Assembly (NCBI GenBank): GCA_014055525.1
Contig: WIAH01000011.1
Span: 78,929 to 142,928 of the forward strand
Length of the DNA stretch: 64,000 nt
Source: Nitrospira sp. CR1.3
GTDB taxonomy: Bacteria > Nitrospirota > Nitrospiria > Nitrospirales > Nitrospiraceae
Direction: 5' to 3'
Position 1 is the first letter of the stretch. Each line of letters opens with the position of its first letter. The notes beneath the pieces were generated by a model. The model worked only from the letters and a program-made list of their open reading frames with translations. It had not been told where the DNA came from and did no database searches. The translations under genes and the position numbers were made by a program. Below, one piece after another: positions 1-7,542 of this stretch.

Positions 1-510
1 ACCTTTGGCGGGTTTGTCGGCGTCTGTAGTTTCCTTCCCATTTTCTTACACGATCAATACGGGTTTGACCTTGTCATGGCGGGATCTGTCACGGCTCTGG
101 GAGGACTTCTCGGCAGCCTGATCAGGCCGTTCGGAGGCTACGCGGCGGATCGGATCGGGGGAATTCGCGCGCTGCCGGCAGTGTTTGCCGCGATCGCCGC
201 ATCCATCATAGCCATGAGTTGGCTGCCTCCCGTGGCGTGGGCTGTTATATGTCTGATGACGGCCATCACCGCCATGGGGTTTGGAAACGGCGTCGTGTTT
301 CAAGTGGTGTCGGACAAGTTTCCGAAACAGATCGGCATGGCCTCCGGACTGATCGGAGCAGCCGGAGGGATCGGAGGATTTTTAGTTCCGTTCGGCTTGG
401 GGAGTTTGAAAGATCTGACCGGCACCTATGCTGCCGGATGGTGGGTATTTGCCTTGGCGGCCGGATGCGCCTGGGCTAGCGTACACCTCTACAACCGGAG
501 GGCGCGTTGA
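1..510 (+). CDS. narK: Nitrate/nitrite MFS transporter (NarK/NasA type), 3' part
   Basis: The reading frame is open from the first base, so only the last 169 residues are present and the start lies outside the window. It is a hydrophobic major facilitator with the loop motif RPFGGYAADRIGG (fragment residues 42-54), the NarK version of the MFS motif between helices. A glycine-rich helix containing GLIGAAGGIGGFLVP matches the second nitrate-signature helix of this family. Members carry nitrate or nitrite across the inner membrane, by exchange or with protons; the direction cannot be told from the fragment. A nitrite/nitrate carrier fits a nitrite-oxidising Nitrospira. The family is clear; the choice between NarK and NasA types is not. 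Confidence 0.85.
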   Translation, partial: TFGGFVGVCSFLPIFLHDQYGFDLVMAGSVTALGGLLGSLIRPFGGYAADRIGGIRALPAVFAAIAASIIAMSWLPPVAWAVICLMTAITAMGFGNGVVFQVVSDKFPKQIGMASGLIGAAGGIGGFLVPFGLGSLKDLTGTYAAGWWVFALAAGCAWASVHLYNRRAR

Positions 511-570
511 GGATGGCTGAACGGAAGGAAATAGGTCCTTTTCCCCGTTGACAGTCTGGGCCTAAAAAAA

Positions 571-596
571 CCATGTTAAATGTTCGATGTTAAATG
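571..596 (+). repeat. Short tandem word repeat before ribBA
   Basis: The ten-base word ATGTTAAATG occurs twice, separated by TTCG, directly before ribBA. It resembles one arm of the long inverted repeats found elsewhere in the window, but I see no complementary arm. No ribosome binding site stands out here, so the ribBA start is decided only by homology. Confidence 0.5.
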
Positions 597-611
597 ATAA
601 ATTGTTTCTCC

Positions 612-1820
612 ATGCCCACTCCCTTCGACACCATCGAAGACGCCCTCCGCGACATCAAGAAGGGCAAGTTCGTCATCTTGGTGGACGACGAAGACAGGGA
701 AAACGAAGGCGACCTGGTCATCGCGGCTGAAAAGGTCACGCCCCAAGCCATTAATTTTATGGCCAAGCACGCCCGGGGATTGATCTGCCTTGCGCTCACA
801 CCGGAACGGGTCGAAGAACTGCAGCTCCCACAACAGGCCGTTGAAAACACGGCGACGTTCGGAACTGCCTTCACCGTGTCCATCGATGCCCGGAAGGACA
901 TCACCACCGGCATATCCGCGGCTGATCGAGCTACGACGATCCATGTCGCGATCGATCCGAAATCAAGGCCGACCGATCTGGCGCGACCCGGCCATATTTT
1001 TCCGTTGAAGGCGCAGCAGGGAGGCGTGCTGAGGCGCGCGGGCCAGACGGAAGGGTCGGTCGATCTCGCGAGATTGGCCGGACTCACTCCCGCCGGCGTG
1101 ATCTGCGAAATCATGAACGAAGACGGCACCATGGCGCGCGTGCCCGAGCTCGTCAGGTTCGCGAAATCGCACAAACTCAGGATCATCACGATCAAGGCTC
1201 TGATCGAGTACCGCATGCGCCGCGAAACCTTCGTCAAGCGCATGGCGAGCGCCAATCTCCCGACGACGTTCGGCGAATTCGAAGCGGTGGCCTTCGAGAA
1301 TTTAGTGGACGGCGTGACCCATATCGCATTGGTCAAAGGCCGGGTCGACAGCGGCGAACCGACACTGGTGCGCGTGCACTCCGGTTGCCTAACCGCCGAT
1401 GCGCTCGGATCTCTCCGCTGCGATTGCCGCGATCAACTTCACAAAGCGATGGAGATCATCCAGAAGGAAGGCCGCGGCGTGCTGCTGTATCTCAACCAGG
1501 AAGGCCGCGGGATCGGCCTGCTCAATAAGATCAGGGCTTATGGGCTGCAGGACAAGGGAAGCGATACGGTCGAAGCGAATTTGAAGCTCGGATTCAAAGC
1601 GGATCTCCGGGACTATGGGGTCGGCGCGCAGATTCTCGTGAATCTCGGACTGCATCCGATTAAGCTGATTACGAACAACCCGCGCAAGATCGTCGGAATT
1701 GAAGGATATGGACTAAAAGTAGTTGAGCGAGTACCGATCGAGATTCAGCCGCGCGCAGCGAACATGAAATATTTGCGAACGAAGAAGAATAAGTTGGGGC
1801 ATATATTAAAGAAAGTGTGA
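612..1820 (+). CDS. ribBA: Bifunctional DHBP synthase / GTP cyclohydrolase II
   Basis: This enzyme starts both branches of riboflavin synthesis in the cytoplasm. The N-terminal half makes 3,4-dihydroxy-2-butanone 4-phosphate from ribulose 5-phosphate, and the C-terminal half opens GTP. The first half carries the acidic loop [10 protein letters not shown] (residues 25-34) and [11 protein letters not shown]. The second half begins near residue 230 with [17 protein letters not shown], holding the three zinc cysteines, followed by [17 protein letters not shown]. The length of 402 residues is usual for RibBA. I start at ATG 612 ([12 protein letters not shown]); ATG 594 is in frame and would add six residues, and neither has a clear Shine-Dalgarno site. 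The stop lies inside the inverted repeat that follows. ribH is downstream, forming a riboflavin pair. Confidence 0.95.
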   Translation: MPTPFDTIEDALRDIKKGKFVILVDDEDRENEGDLVIAAEKVTPQAINFMAKHARGLICLALTPERVEELQLPQQAVENTATFGTAFTVSIDARKDITTGISAADRATTIHVAIDPKSRPTDLARPGHIFPLKAQQGGVLRRAGQTEGSVDLARLAGLTPAGVICEIMNEDGTMARVPELVRFAKSHKLRIITIKALIEYRMRRETFVKRMASANLPTTFGEFEAVAFENLVDGVTHIALVKGRVDSGEPTLVRVHSGCLTADALGSLRCDCRDQLHKAMEIIQKEGRGVLLYLNQEGRGIGLLNKIRAYGLQDKGSDTVEANLKLGFKADLRDYGVGAQILVNLGLHPIKLITNNPRKIVGIEGYGLKVVERVPIEIQPRAANMKYLRTKKNKLGHILKKV

Positions 1821-1900
1821 AAGTTGAAAAGTTAGAAAGTGGGAATGTTCCATTGTCTGCGGACAACTTTCAAACTTTGTAACTTTTGTACTTTCCAACT
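1811..1900. repeat. Word-built inverted repeat between ribBA and ribH (AAGTTGAAA type)
   Basis: The left arm (1811-1843) repeats the words GAAAGTTG, GAAAAGTTAG and GAAAGTG. The right arm (1864-1899) is the complement of the same words (CAACTTTC, AAACTTTG, TAACTTTTG, ACTTTCCAAC). The ribBA stop codon lies in the left arm. The element fills nearly all of the gap up to ribH. It could form a long imperfect hairpin; there is no clear U-tract that would make it an ordinary terminator. Confidence 0.75.
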
Positions 1901-1902
1901 GA

Positions 1903-2457
1903 ATGATGAAACTCCGTAAAGGCTCTCACAACGCCACAGGATTGAAGTTCGGGATCGTCGTCGCCAAGTTCAACAAGTTCGTCACGAGCAAGCTCTTGTC
2001 ATCCTGTATCGACGGGCTCACTAAACACGGGGTGGTTGCCGAAGACATCGATGTCGTGCGGGTGCCGGGGGCCTTTGAGATCCCGCTCGTGGCGCGGACG
2101 CTGGCGCAGACGAAGCGCTTTGATGCCGTCATTTGCCTTGGGGCGGTGATCCGCGGTGATACACCGCATTTCGATTACATCAGTGGAGAGGCGAGCCGCG
2201 GGATCGGCCAGGCGGCGCTCGATGCGGATGTTCCGATCATCTTCGGGGTCTTGACGACCGACAACGTGGCGCAGGCGATCGAGCGCGCCGAGCCGACCAA
2301 GTTCAACCGCGGCGGCGAAGCGGCAAAATCGGCGATCGAAATGGCCACGGTGATGCGGATGATCAAGGGAGAAGTTGAAAAGTTTGAAAGTGACAAGTTC
2401 GAACGTGGGAAGTCGATGCGCAGAAATGGCCGCGGACAGTTAAGGAAAAAACGATGA
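1903..2457 (+). CDS. ribH: 6,7-dimethyl-8-ribityllumazine synthase with C-terminal tail
   Basis: RibH joins the two products of the RibBA branches to form lumazine, the last intermediate before riboflavin, and normally assembles as pentamers or a 60-subunit shell. Family motifs are FNKFVTSKLL near residue 25, PGAFEIPLVA near 55, GAVIRGDTPHFDY near 80 with the catalytic histidine, and FGVLTTDN near 112. The usual protein ends at about residue 155. Here it continues for roughly 30 further, highly charged residues, and the DNA for that tail (2371-2411) is the left arm of an AAGTTGAAA-type inverted repeat. The tail therefore looks like an added repeat rather than an old domain. ATG 1903 is followed by a second ATG at 1906. 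Confidence 0.95.
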   Translation: MMKLRKGSHNATGLKFGIVVAKFNKFVTSKLLSSCIDGLTKHGVVAEDIDVVRVPGAFEIPLVARTLAQTKRFDAVICLGAVIRGDTPHFDYISGEASRGIGQAALDADVPIIFGVLTTDNVAQAIERAEPTKFNRGGEAAKSAIEMATVMRMIKGEVEKFESDKFERGKSMRRNGRGQLRKKR

Positions 2458-2543
2458 TGGGCTGCTGTTGGCCCTCTGGCGAGACCATGCAGCAGATTGC
2501 ATCTCCGATAACCCGCAAACTTGCTAACGTTTCAACTTTCTAA
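2371..2543. repeat. Word-built inverted repeat at ribH 3' end / nusB 5' end
   Basis: The left arm (2371-2411) contains GAAGTTGAAAAGTTTGAAAG and ACAAGTTCGAACG and is translated as the tail of RibH. The right arm (2513-2543) reads AAACTTGCTAACG and TTTCAACTTTCTAAC, the complement of the left. About 100 bases lie between them. The same vocabulary is used as in the element at 1811-1900, so the two may be related copies. Confidence 0.7.
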
Positions 2544-2550
2544 CAATTAT

Positions 2551-3015
2551 ATGGGTTCTCGCCATCAATCCCGGGAGCGGGCATTACAAATCCTCTTTCA
2601 ATACGACATCCACGGCAAACCCGGCGTCTGGCTGGACGAGTTCTGGAATCAATGCAAGGCGGCGGACGAGGTCAAGGCCTTTGCGGAAAAGCTGGTCCAG
2701 GGCGTCTTGGAACACAAGAAGGAGCTGGATTCACTGATCGGCCGCTATGCGACCAACTGGAAAGTCAGCCGGATGCAGATTGTGGACCGTAATATTCTGC
2801 GTCTCGGAACCTATGAACTCCTGTGGCTTAACGAGGTGCCGGCAAAGGTGACGATGAACGAATCGATCGAGTTGGCGAAAGATTTCGGCGATGACGAGGC
2901 GGCCAAGTTCGTGAACGGCATTCTGGACAAGGTGCTTGCCACGGAAACCAAGCTGGAAGCGAAGCGTACGGAAGCCGCAGGCGCGAGTCTAGGGGCTAGA
3001 GGCAAGCGGACATGA
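2551..3015 (+). CDS. nusB: Transcription antitermination factor NusB
   Basis: NusB is a small all-helical RNA-binding protein that, with NusE (S10), binds boxA in ribosomal RNA leaders and prevents early termination. The sequence opens with [17 protein letters not shown] and later has [15 protein letters not shown] and [32 protein letters not shown] (split here as two neighbouring motifs), both hallmarks of NusB. The start at ATG 2551 gives 154 residues; an upstream in-frame TTG at 2521 lies inside the repeat arm and is unlikely. The last dozen residues ([13 protein letters not shown]) are encoded by the left arm of the next inverted repeat. The order ribBA-ribH-nusB is common in bacteria. 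Confidence 0.95.
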   Translation: MGSRHQSRERALQILFQYDIHGKPGVWLDEFWNQCKAADEVKAFAEKLVQGVLEHKKELDSLIGRYATNWKVSRMQIVDRNILRLGTYELLWLNEVPAKVTMNESIELAKDFGDDEAAKFVNGILDKVLATETKLEAKRTEAAGASLGARGKRT

Positions 3016-3069
3016 TGCGACCTAGGGATAGTCGGTCCAAGGAGCCCCTCGCCTCTTGCCACGTGCCCC
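2982..3069. repeat. Word-built inverted repeat between nusB and purB (GGCTAGAGGC type)
   Basis: The left arm (2982-3010) includes AGGGGCTAGAGGCAAG and encodes the end of NusB. The right arm (3041-3069) includes GCCCCTCGCCTCTTGCC, its imperfect complement. The same GAGGC/GCTAGAGGC words recur after recG (22969-23049) and between guaA and the rluB-like gene (40755-40870). Confidence 0.7.
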
Positions 3070-3091
3070 GTGCTTGCATTCGGAGCCTGCG

Positions 3092-4426
3092 ATGATTGAC
3101 CGCTACACCCGTCCTAAGATGAAGGCCATCTGGGATCTCAAGCACAAGTATGAGATCTGGCTGGAAGTCGAGCTGCAGGCTTGCGCGGCTTTCGAGCGCG
3201 CGGGCCAGGCTCCTCGCGGGACAGCGGCGAAAATCCGCAAGAAGGCCAAAATCGATGTGAAGCGGATCGCGGAAATCGAAACAGAGACGAAACACGATGT
3301 GATCGCCTTTCTCGAGTCCCTGACAGATCGCGTCGGGCCGGAGCATCGATATCTGCACATGGGGCTCACATCGTCGGATGTCGTCGATACATCACTCGCC
3401 GTGCATATGACCGAAGCGCTGGATGTGATCCTCGCGGGAGCGGAAGCGTTTCTCACGGTGTTGAAGCGGCAGGCCTTGCGGCACAAAGATACCGTGATGG
3501 TGGGACGCTCGCACGGGATTCACGGCGAGCCGATCTCCTTCGGGTTCAAGCTGGCGATTTGGTATGAGGAGGTGGGACGTCACCTGGAACGGCTGCGCCG
3601 GGTGCGGGGTGAAATCGCAGTCGGCAAGCTGTCAGGCGCGATGGGCACCTTTGCGCATCAGGGACCGGATATTGAAGAGTATGTCTGCGCCAAATTGGGC
3701 CTCTCCGTCGATCCGGTATCCAATCAGATTGTGCAGCGGGATCGGCATGCGGCCTATGCCACGGCGCTCGCCTTGCTTGCGGCCACGATCGAAAAAATCG
3801 CCACGGAGATTCGCCATCTCCAGCGCACTGAGGTGCTGGAAGCGGAAGAGTATTTTTCCGAGGGACAGAAGGGGTCATCCGCGATGCCGCATAAGCGGAA
3901 CCCGATCGTGTCCGAAAACCTCTGCGGCCTGGCGCGGCTGGTGCGCGCCAACAGCCTCGCGGCGATGGAGAACGTCGCGCTCTGGCACGAACGAGACATC
4001 AGCCACTCGTCGGTCGAGCGCGTCATCATGCCGGACAGCACGATCCTTGTCGATTATATGCTGGCAAAGGTGACGGATCTCATCAGGCATCTGGTGGTGT
4101 ACCCCGCCAACATGAAGCGGAATCTCGAGTTGACGGGCGGGCTGGTCTATTCGCAGCGGCTGTTGTTGGCTCTGATTGAAAAAGGCGCTCAACGGAAAGA
4201 GTCCTATGAGGCGGTTCAGCGCAATGCGATGGCTTCCTGGAAAGGCGCTGGTGGATTGCAGGAACTGGCCAGCAAAGATCCCTTCATCGCGCAGCATCTC
4301 AAGAAGGGCGAAATTGCCGCCTGCTTCAATCCGAAGTACTATCTCCGCCATCTCGACCAGATTTTTCGTAGAGTGTTTCGAAGTGGGCACGGGGGTTCTA
4401 ACCGAGGAAGAAGGGGAGTCAGATGA
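3092..4426 (+). CDS. purB: Adenylosuccinate lyase
   Basis: PurB acts twice in purine synthesis: it removes fumarate from SAICAR to give AICAR, and from adenylosuccinate to give AMP. The signature loop of the fumarase/aspartase superfamily is present as GSSAMPHKRNP at about residues 262-272, and GRSHGIHGEPISFG near 145 carries a catalytic histidine. At 444 residues it is of normal length; the last 15 residues are basic and unlike other PurB ends. ATG 3092 has GGAG seven bases ahead, better than an in-frame TTG at 3056 in the repeat arm. Its stop overlaps the start of the chlorite dismutase gene (ATGA), so the two are probably co-translated. Confidence 0.95.
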   Translation: MIDRYTRPKMKAIWDLKHKYEIWLEVELQACAAFERAGQAPRGTAAKIRKKAKIDVKRIAEIETETKHDVIAFLESLTDRVGPEHRYLHMGLTSSDVVDTSLAVHMTEALDVILAGAEAFLTVLKRQALRHKDTVMVGRSHGIHGEPISFGFKLAIWYEEVGRHLERLRRVRGEIAVGKLSGAMGTFAHQGPDIEEYVCAKLGLSVDPVSNQIVQRDRHAAYATALALLAATIEKIATEIRHLQRTEVLEAEEYFSEGQKGSSAMPHKRNPIVSENLCGLARLVRANSLAAMENVALWHERDISHSSVERVIMPDSTILVDYMLAKVTDLIRHLVVYPANMKRNLELTGGLVYSQRLLLALIEKGAQRKESYEAVQRNAMASWKGAGGLQELASKDPFIAQHLKKGEIAACFNPKYYLRHLDQIFRRVFRSGHGGSNRGRRGVR

Positions 4427-5220
4427 TTCAGCGACGAGTGATCGTGGTGCTCGCATTCGTAGGGCTGTTGACGGGGGTCTGGGGATCGCCTGCGCATACG
4501 GCAGCCGATCGCGACAAGCTGCTCAGCGAGCCGGGAGTGTACGGGACATTCGCAGCCTTCGGTCTTGCGGAGGATTGGGCGAAGCAGGATTTACCGACGA
4601 GGATCGCTCATCTTACTGCTATGAAAGGTGTGGTCGAGCAGCACCGCGAGAAGATTGCGATTGATCTGTACCTCCTGCGCGGACTCTCTGATCACGCGGA
4701 TATTCTCTTCCGGATCCATGCGGCCGAGCTACGCGATACGCAGAAATTTCTCGTCGATCTTCAGAACAGCCTGATGGGAAGGAATCTTAAGGGAGCCGGC
4801 ATTATGAACGGAATGGCCAAAAAGGCGAACTATGTGCCGGGCTTTCCCGATCAGGTGAAAGCCGACCTCAAGGCTGCCAGCGAGCATGGTCCAAATCCCT
4901 ACGCAATCGTCATTCCGATCAGAAAGAATGCCGAGTGGTGGGCGCTCGATCAGGAAAAGCGCGCGGCCATGATGAAGGAGCATACCGAGGCGGCGCTGCC
5001 CTATCACAAGACCGTGAAGCGAAAGCTCTATCATTCCAGCGGCCTGGATGATCTGGATTTCATCACTTATTTTGAGACGTCGAAGCTGGAGGATTTCCAC
5101 AGCCTGATTCTGTCATTGGAGAGAGTGAAGGAGTTTCAGTATACGCGCCGATTCGGCCATCCGACGCTGCTCGGCACGATGAAGTCGTTGGATGAACTGA
5201 TCGAAACGTTAGCGCAGTAA
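4423..5220 (+). CDS. cld: Chlorite dismutase, periplasmic (Nitrospira type)
   Basis: A haem b enzyme that splits chlorite into chloride and O2. The protein has a signal peptide (RRVIVVLAFVGLLTGVWG) with likely cleavage before ADRDKLL, leaving 238 residues, the same size as the Nitrospira defluvii enzyme. In mature numbering the residues known to matter in that enzyme are all kept: K141 and W145-W146 in KNAEWW, the proximal H160 in MKEHTE, the distal R173 in TVKRK, and E210 in RVKEF. Activity is therefore likely, though the true substrate in nitrite oxidisers is debated. ATG 4423 overlaps the purB stop and has AAGGGG before it. It lies between purB and purC, an odd place for an exported enzyme; the link is probably one of shared transcription only. 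Confidence 0.92.
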   Translation: MIQRRVIVVLAFVGLLTGVWGSPAHTAADRDKLLSEPGVYGTFAAFGLAEDWAKQDLPTRIAHLTAMKGVVEQHREKIAIDLYLLRGLSDHADILFRIHAAELRDTQKFLVDLQNSLMGRNLKGAGIMNGMAKKANYVPGFPDQVKADLKAASEHGPNPYAIVIPIRKNAEWWALDQEKRAAMMKEHTEAALPYHKTVKRKLYHSSGLDDLDFITYFETSKLEDFHSLILSLERVKEFQYTRRFGHPTLLGTMKSLDELIETLAQ

Positions 5221-5254
5221 TTTCGGATTGGAATATTGGAATATAGGACAGGCG

Positions 5255-5959
5255 ATGACGACTGGCACCATGATCTACGAGGGCAAGGCTAAGAGGATCT
5301 TCACGACTGGGAATCCCGACCAGGTCCTGCAGTATTTCAAGGACGACGCGACGGCCTTCAACGCCCAAAAACGCGGGACCATCCTTGATAAGGGCATCAT
5401 CAATAATAAAATCTCGGAGCGGCTGTTCCGATTATTGGAGCAGAACGGCGTGCCGACGCATTTTGTCGAGCGCCAGAGTGATCGGGAGATGCTCACGAAG
5501 AAAGTCGCGATCGTGCCGGTCGAAGTGGTCGTGCGCAACGTGGTCGCGGGAAGCCTCGCGAAACGGTTGGGGCTCAAGGAAGGCGATCTGATTCAGCCCG
5601 CCCTCATCGAGTGGTACTACAAGAACGACGCCCTCGGCGACCCACTCATCGCTGATGAGCATGTCCGTCTCCTCAAACTGGCGACGCCTGAGCAGCTTGT
5701 GGAAATCAAGCGACTCGCGTTGAAAGTGAACAGCCTGCTTCAGCCGTTCTTTCTGGAACGCAGAATGATACTTGTCGATTTCAAGCTGGAATTCGGGATG
5801 CACAATGGCCAACTGATTCTGGCCGATGAGATTTCCCCCGATACCTGCCGATTCTGGGATCAGACGACAAAAGAGTCGATGGACAAGGATCGGTTTCGGA
5901 AGGATTTGGGAAAGATTGAAGAGGCGTATCAAGAGGTGCTGAGGAGAGTGTGCGGATGA
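5255..5959 (+). CDS. purC: SAICAR synthetase
   Basis: PurC uses ATP to couple CAIR with aspartate, giving SAICAR, the substrate of PurB. The sequence begins IYEGKAKRIFTTG, the family's nucleotide-binding start, and has VVRNVVAGSLAKR near residue 92 and LVDFKLEFG near 172. The 234 residues match the short bacterial form. ATG 5255 is preceded by AGGACAGG; an in-frame TTG at 5228 would add nine residues lying in an AT-rich stretch with the word GGAATATTGGAATA and is less likely. The gene follows cld by 34 bases. Confidence 0.95.
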   Translation: MTTGTMIYEGKAKRIFTTGNPDQVLQYFKDDATAFNAQKRGTILDKGIINNKISERLFRLLEQNGVPTHFVERQSDREMLTKKVAIVPVEVVVRNVVAGSLAKRLGLKEGDLIQPALIEWYYKNDALGDPLIADEHVRLLKLATPEQLVEIKRLALKVNSLLQPFFLERRMILVDFKLEFGMHNGQLILADEISPDTCRFWDQTTKESMDKDRFRKDLGKIEEAYQEVLRRVCG

Positions 5960-6163
5960 GGCTGGGCTGGATTTCCCAGGCTCCGGCACTTCGGCTCGAC
6001 CGCACTAGCCCTTCCCGCCGCTCGACACGCGAAACTAGTTCCGTTCCGAACTGCGCTTGAACGGAACGTCGAACATCGCGCGTCGTTCGTGGAACGAAAC
6101 GCGTCGGTTCATGGAGTGCGGTGGTCCGAGCCTGCGTACATGTCGCCTGGGAAGCCCAGCCCA
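5960..6163. repeat. Nested inverted repeat between purC and the next gene
   Basis: Outer arms: GGCTGGGCTGGATTTCCCAG at 5960 and its near complement CCTGGGAAGCCCAGCCC at 6147-6163. Inside lies a perfect nine-base stem, GTTCCGTTC (6038-6046) with GAACGGAAC (6059-6067), and further copies of the words GAACG and CGTTC up to about 6110. Every codon frame here is a poor gene candidate. The 248-base gap between purC and the next start holds nothing else that I can identify. Confidence 0.7.
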
Positions 6164-6207
6164 TCCTCTCACGACTGTTGGGAGGGTGGAGAGAAGAGAG
6201 AAGAAAG

Positions 6208-6426
6208 ATGCTGCGGGCGTTTTTGAACTATGGGCTGGTGGCGGCAATTTCCGTCTGGGCGGCGGTCATTGCCCTGATGGCCTACCGGCTGGACGATTCG
6301 CCCTGGCGCTGGGCGTTTGTTGCACTGGCTTTCGGCGGGGTGCTGACCATCATCGCCATATTCTGGATCAGGCGTTACATCCATGCGCTGGATAAAGCGT
6401 CTGAAGAGCAGAGGAGCAAATCGTGA
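6208..6426 (+). CDS. Small two-helix membrane protein, unknown function
   Basis: A 72-residue protein with two predicted membrane helices (LVAAISVWAAVIALMAY and FVALAFGGVLTIIAIFWI) and a charged C-terminus. I do not recognise the family. ATG 6208 has a good purine-rich site (GAGAGAAGAGAGAAG) just upstream; the longer frame from 6121 would start inside the inverted repeat. Its stop overlaps the GTG of purS (GTGA), so it is probably translated with purS. The position inside the purine cluster suggests co-expression, not a purine role. Confidence 0.7.
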   Translation: MLRAFLNYGLVAAISVWAAVIALMAYRLDDSPWRWAFVALAFGGVLTIIAIFWIRRYIHALDKASEEQRSKS

Positions 6427-6662
6427 AGGCGAAAGTTCACGTGACGTTGAAGCAAGGCATTCTCGATCCACAGGGAAAGGCGATCGAGCATGCGCTCGAT
6501 TCACTGGGATTCAAGAATGCCGCGAATGTGCGCGTCGGCAAGTACATGGAATTGGACATCGATGAGAAGGACAGGGCAAAGGCTGAGGCGGAAGTGAAAA
6601 AGATGTGCGAGAAGCTGCTGGCGAACACGATCATTGAAGAATATCGGTACGAGTTGACGTGA
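6423..6662 (+). CDS. purS: FGAM synthase subunit PurS
   Basis: PurS is the small bridging subunit that joins PurQ (glutaminase) and small-type PurL into the active formylglycinamidine synthase in bacteria lacking the single large PurL. The 79 residues have the expected pattern: VHVTLKQGILDPQGKAIEHAL at the start, split around residue 20, then GFKNAANVRVGKYMELDI and a C-terminal helix ending ANTIIEEYRYEL. It starts with GTG overlapping the stop of the preceding membrane protein. A 157-base gap with an inverted repeat separates it from purQ. Confidence 0.93.
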   Translation: MKAKVHVTLKQGILDPQGKAIEHALDSLGFKNAANVRVGKYMELDIDEKDRAKAEAEVKKMCEKLLANTIIEEYRYELT

Positions 6663-6689
6663 AGAGTTTGGGATGAGAGCGCGGGGCCT

Positions 6690-6770
6690 GCCGGCGAACA
6701 GCCCCAGCGTGCTCGCACCCCCGCTCGGTGTAGGGTCCCACGCTGCGCGTGCTTGGGCGCCCGTTCGCCG
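6690..6770. repeat. Inverted repeat between purS and purQ
   Basis: The left arm GCCGGCGAACAGCCCCAGCG (from 6690) pairs imperfectly with GCTTGGGCGCCCGTTCGCCG (to 6770). An inner pair AGCGTG/CACGCT is perfect. The element fills most of the 157-base gap between the two genes. It is shorter in word repetition than the other elements, so membership of the same class is less sure. Confidence 0.55.
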
Positions 6771-6819
6771 TCACCCGCTAGGGGGGACACATTCAACTGC
6801 GTTGTGGGAGTGAGAGGAA

Positions 6820-7542
6820 GTGAAGATAGGAGTCTTGGTTTTTCCCGGCAGTAATTGCGATCACGATTGCCGGCATGTCTTTCAGAATGTGCTGGGACAG
6901 CCGGTGGAAATGGTTTGGCACAAGGACGCGTTGCCCGCAGGACTGGATGCGGTGGTGATCCCGGGCGGATTTTCCTATGGCGACTATTTGCGCACGGGCG
7001 CCATCGCCAGATTCTCGCCGGTGATGGGGGGAGTGAAAGAGTTTGCCCAAAGGGGCGGGTTGGTCATCGGCATCTGCAATGGTTTTCAGATTCTGCTGGA
7101 AGCAGGGCTCCTACCCGGCGCGATGCTCAGGAATCGCTCGCTGCATTTTATCTGCAAGGATGTCTACGTGCGAGTCGAGAACGCGGCGACGCCCTTCACG
7201 AGCGCCTGCACACCGGGTCAGGTGTTGAAGATTCCGATCGCCCATGCGGAAGGAAATTACTATACCGATCCTGTGACGCTGGCGGGCCTCCAGGCGAATG
7301 CCCAAGTCGTCTTTCGCTATTGCACGCCGGATGGAAAAGCAACAGCGGACGCGAGCCCGAACGGCTCGCTCGACAACATCGCCGGCATCCGCAATGCCGA
7401 AGGGAACGTGTTGGGCATGATGCCGCATCCGGAGCGTTGCGCGGAAGAGATGCTGGGCAACGAAGACGGACGGCTGATATTTGCATCGATGTTGGAGGCT
7501 GTACAGCAGATTAAATCAAAGCTGAGCATTGTCGGATCATGA
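6820..7542 (+). CDS. purQ: FGAM synthase subunit PurQ (glutamine amidotransferase)
   Basis: PurQ releases ammonia from glutamine and feeds it to PurL in the fourth step of purine synthesis. It opens with [15 protein letters not shown], has the nucleophile elbow GICNGFQIL near residue 86 with the catalytic cysteine, and [11 protein letters not shown] near 200 with the histidine and glutamate. At 240 residues it is the stand-alone class I form. GTG 6820 is preceded by GAGAGGAA. Its stop overlaps the purL start (ATGA), in keeping with the need for equal amounts of the two subunits. Confidence 0.95.
   Translation: MKIGVLVFPGSNCDHDCRHVFQNVLGQPVEMVWHKDALPAGLDAVVIPGGFSYGDYLRTGAIARFSPVMGGVKEFAQRGGLVIGICNGFQILLEAGLLPGAMLRNRSLHFICKDVYVRVENAATPFTSACTPGQVLKIPIAHAEGNYYTDPVTLAGLQANAQVVFRYCTPDGKATADASPNGSLDNIAGIRNAEGNVLGMMPHPERCAEEMLGNEDGRLIFASMLEAVQQIKSKLSIVGS

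Noticed and set aside
511..611. Possible FMN riboswitch before ribBA
   Set aside because: The gap is about 100 bases and lacks the conserved FMN-aptamer blocks (AGGGG...GGTG...); only short tandem words are present.
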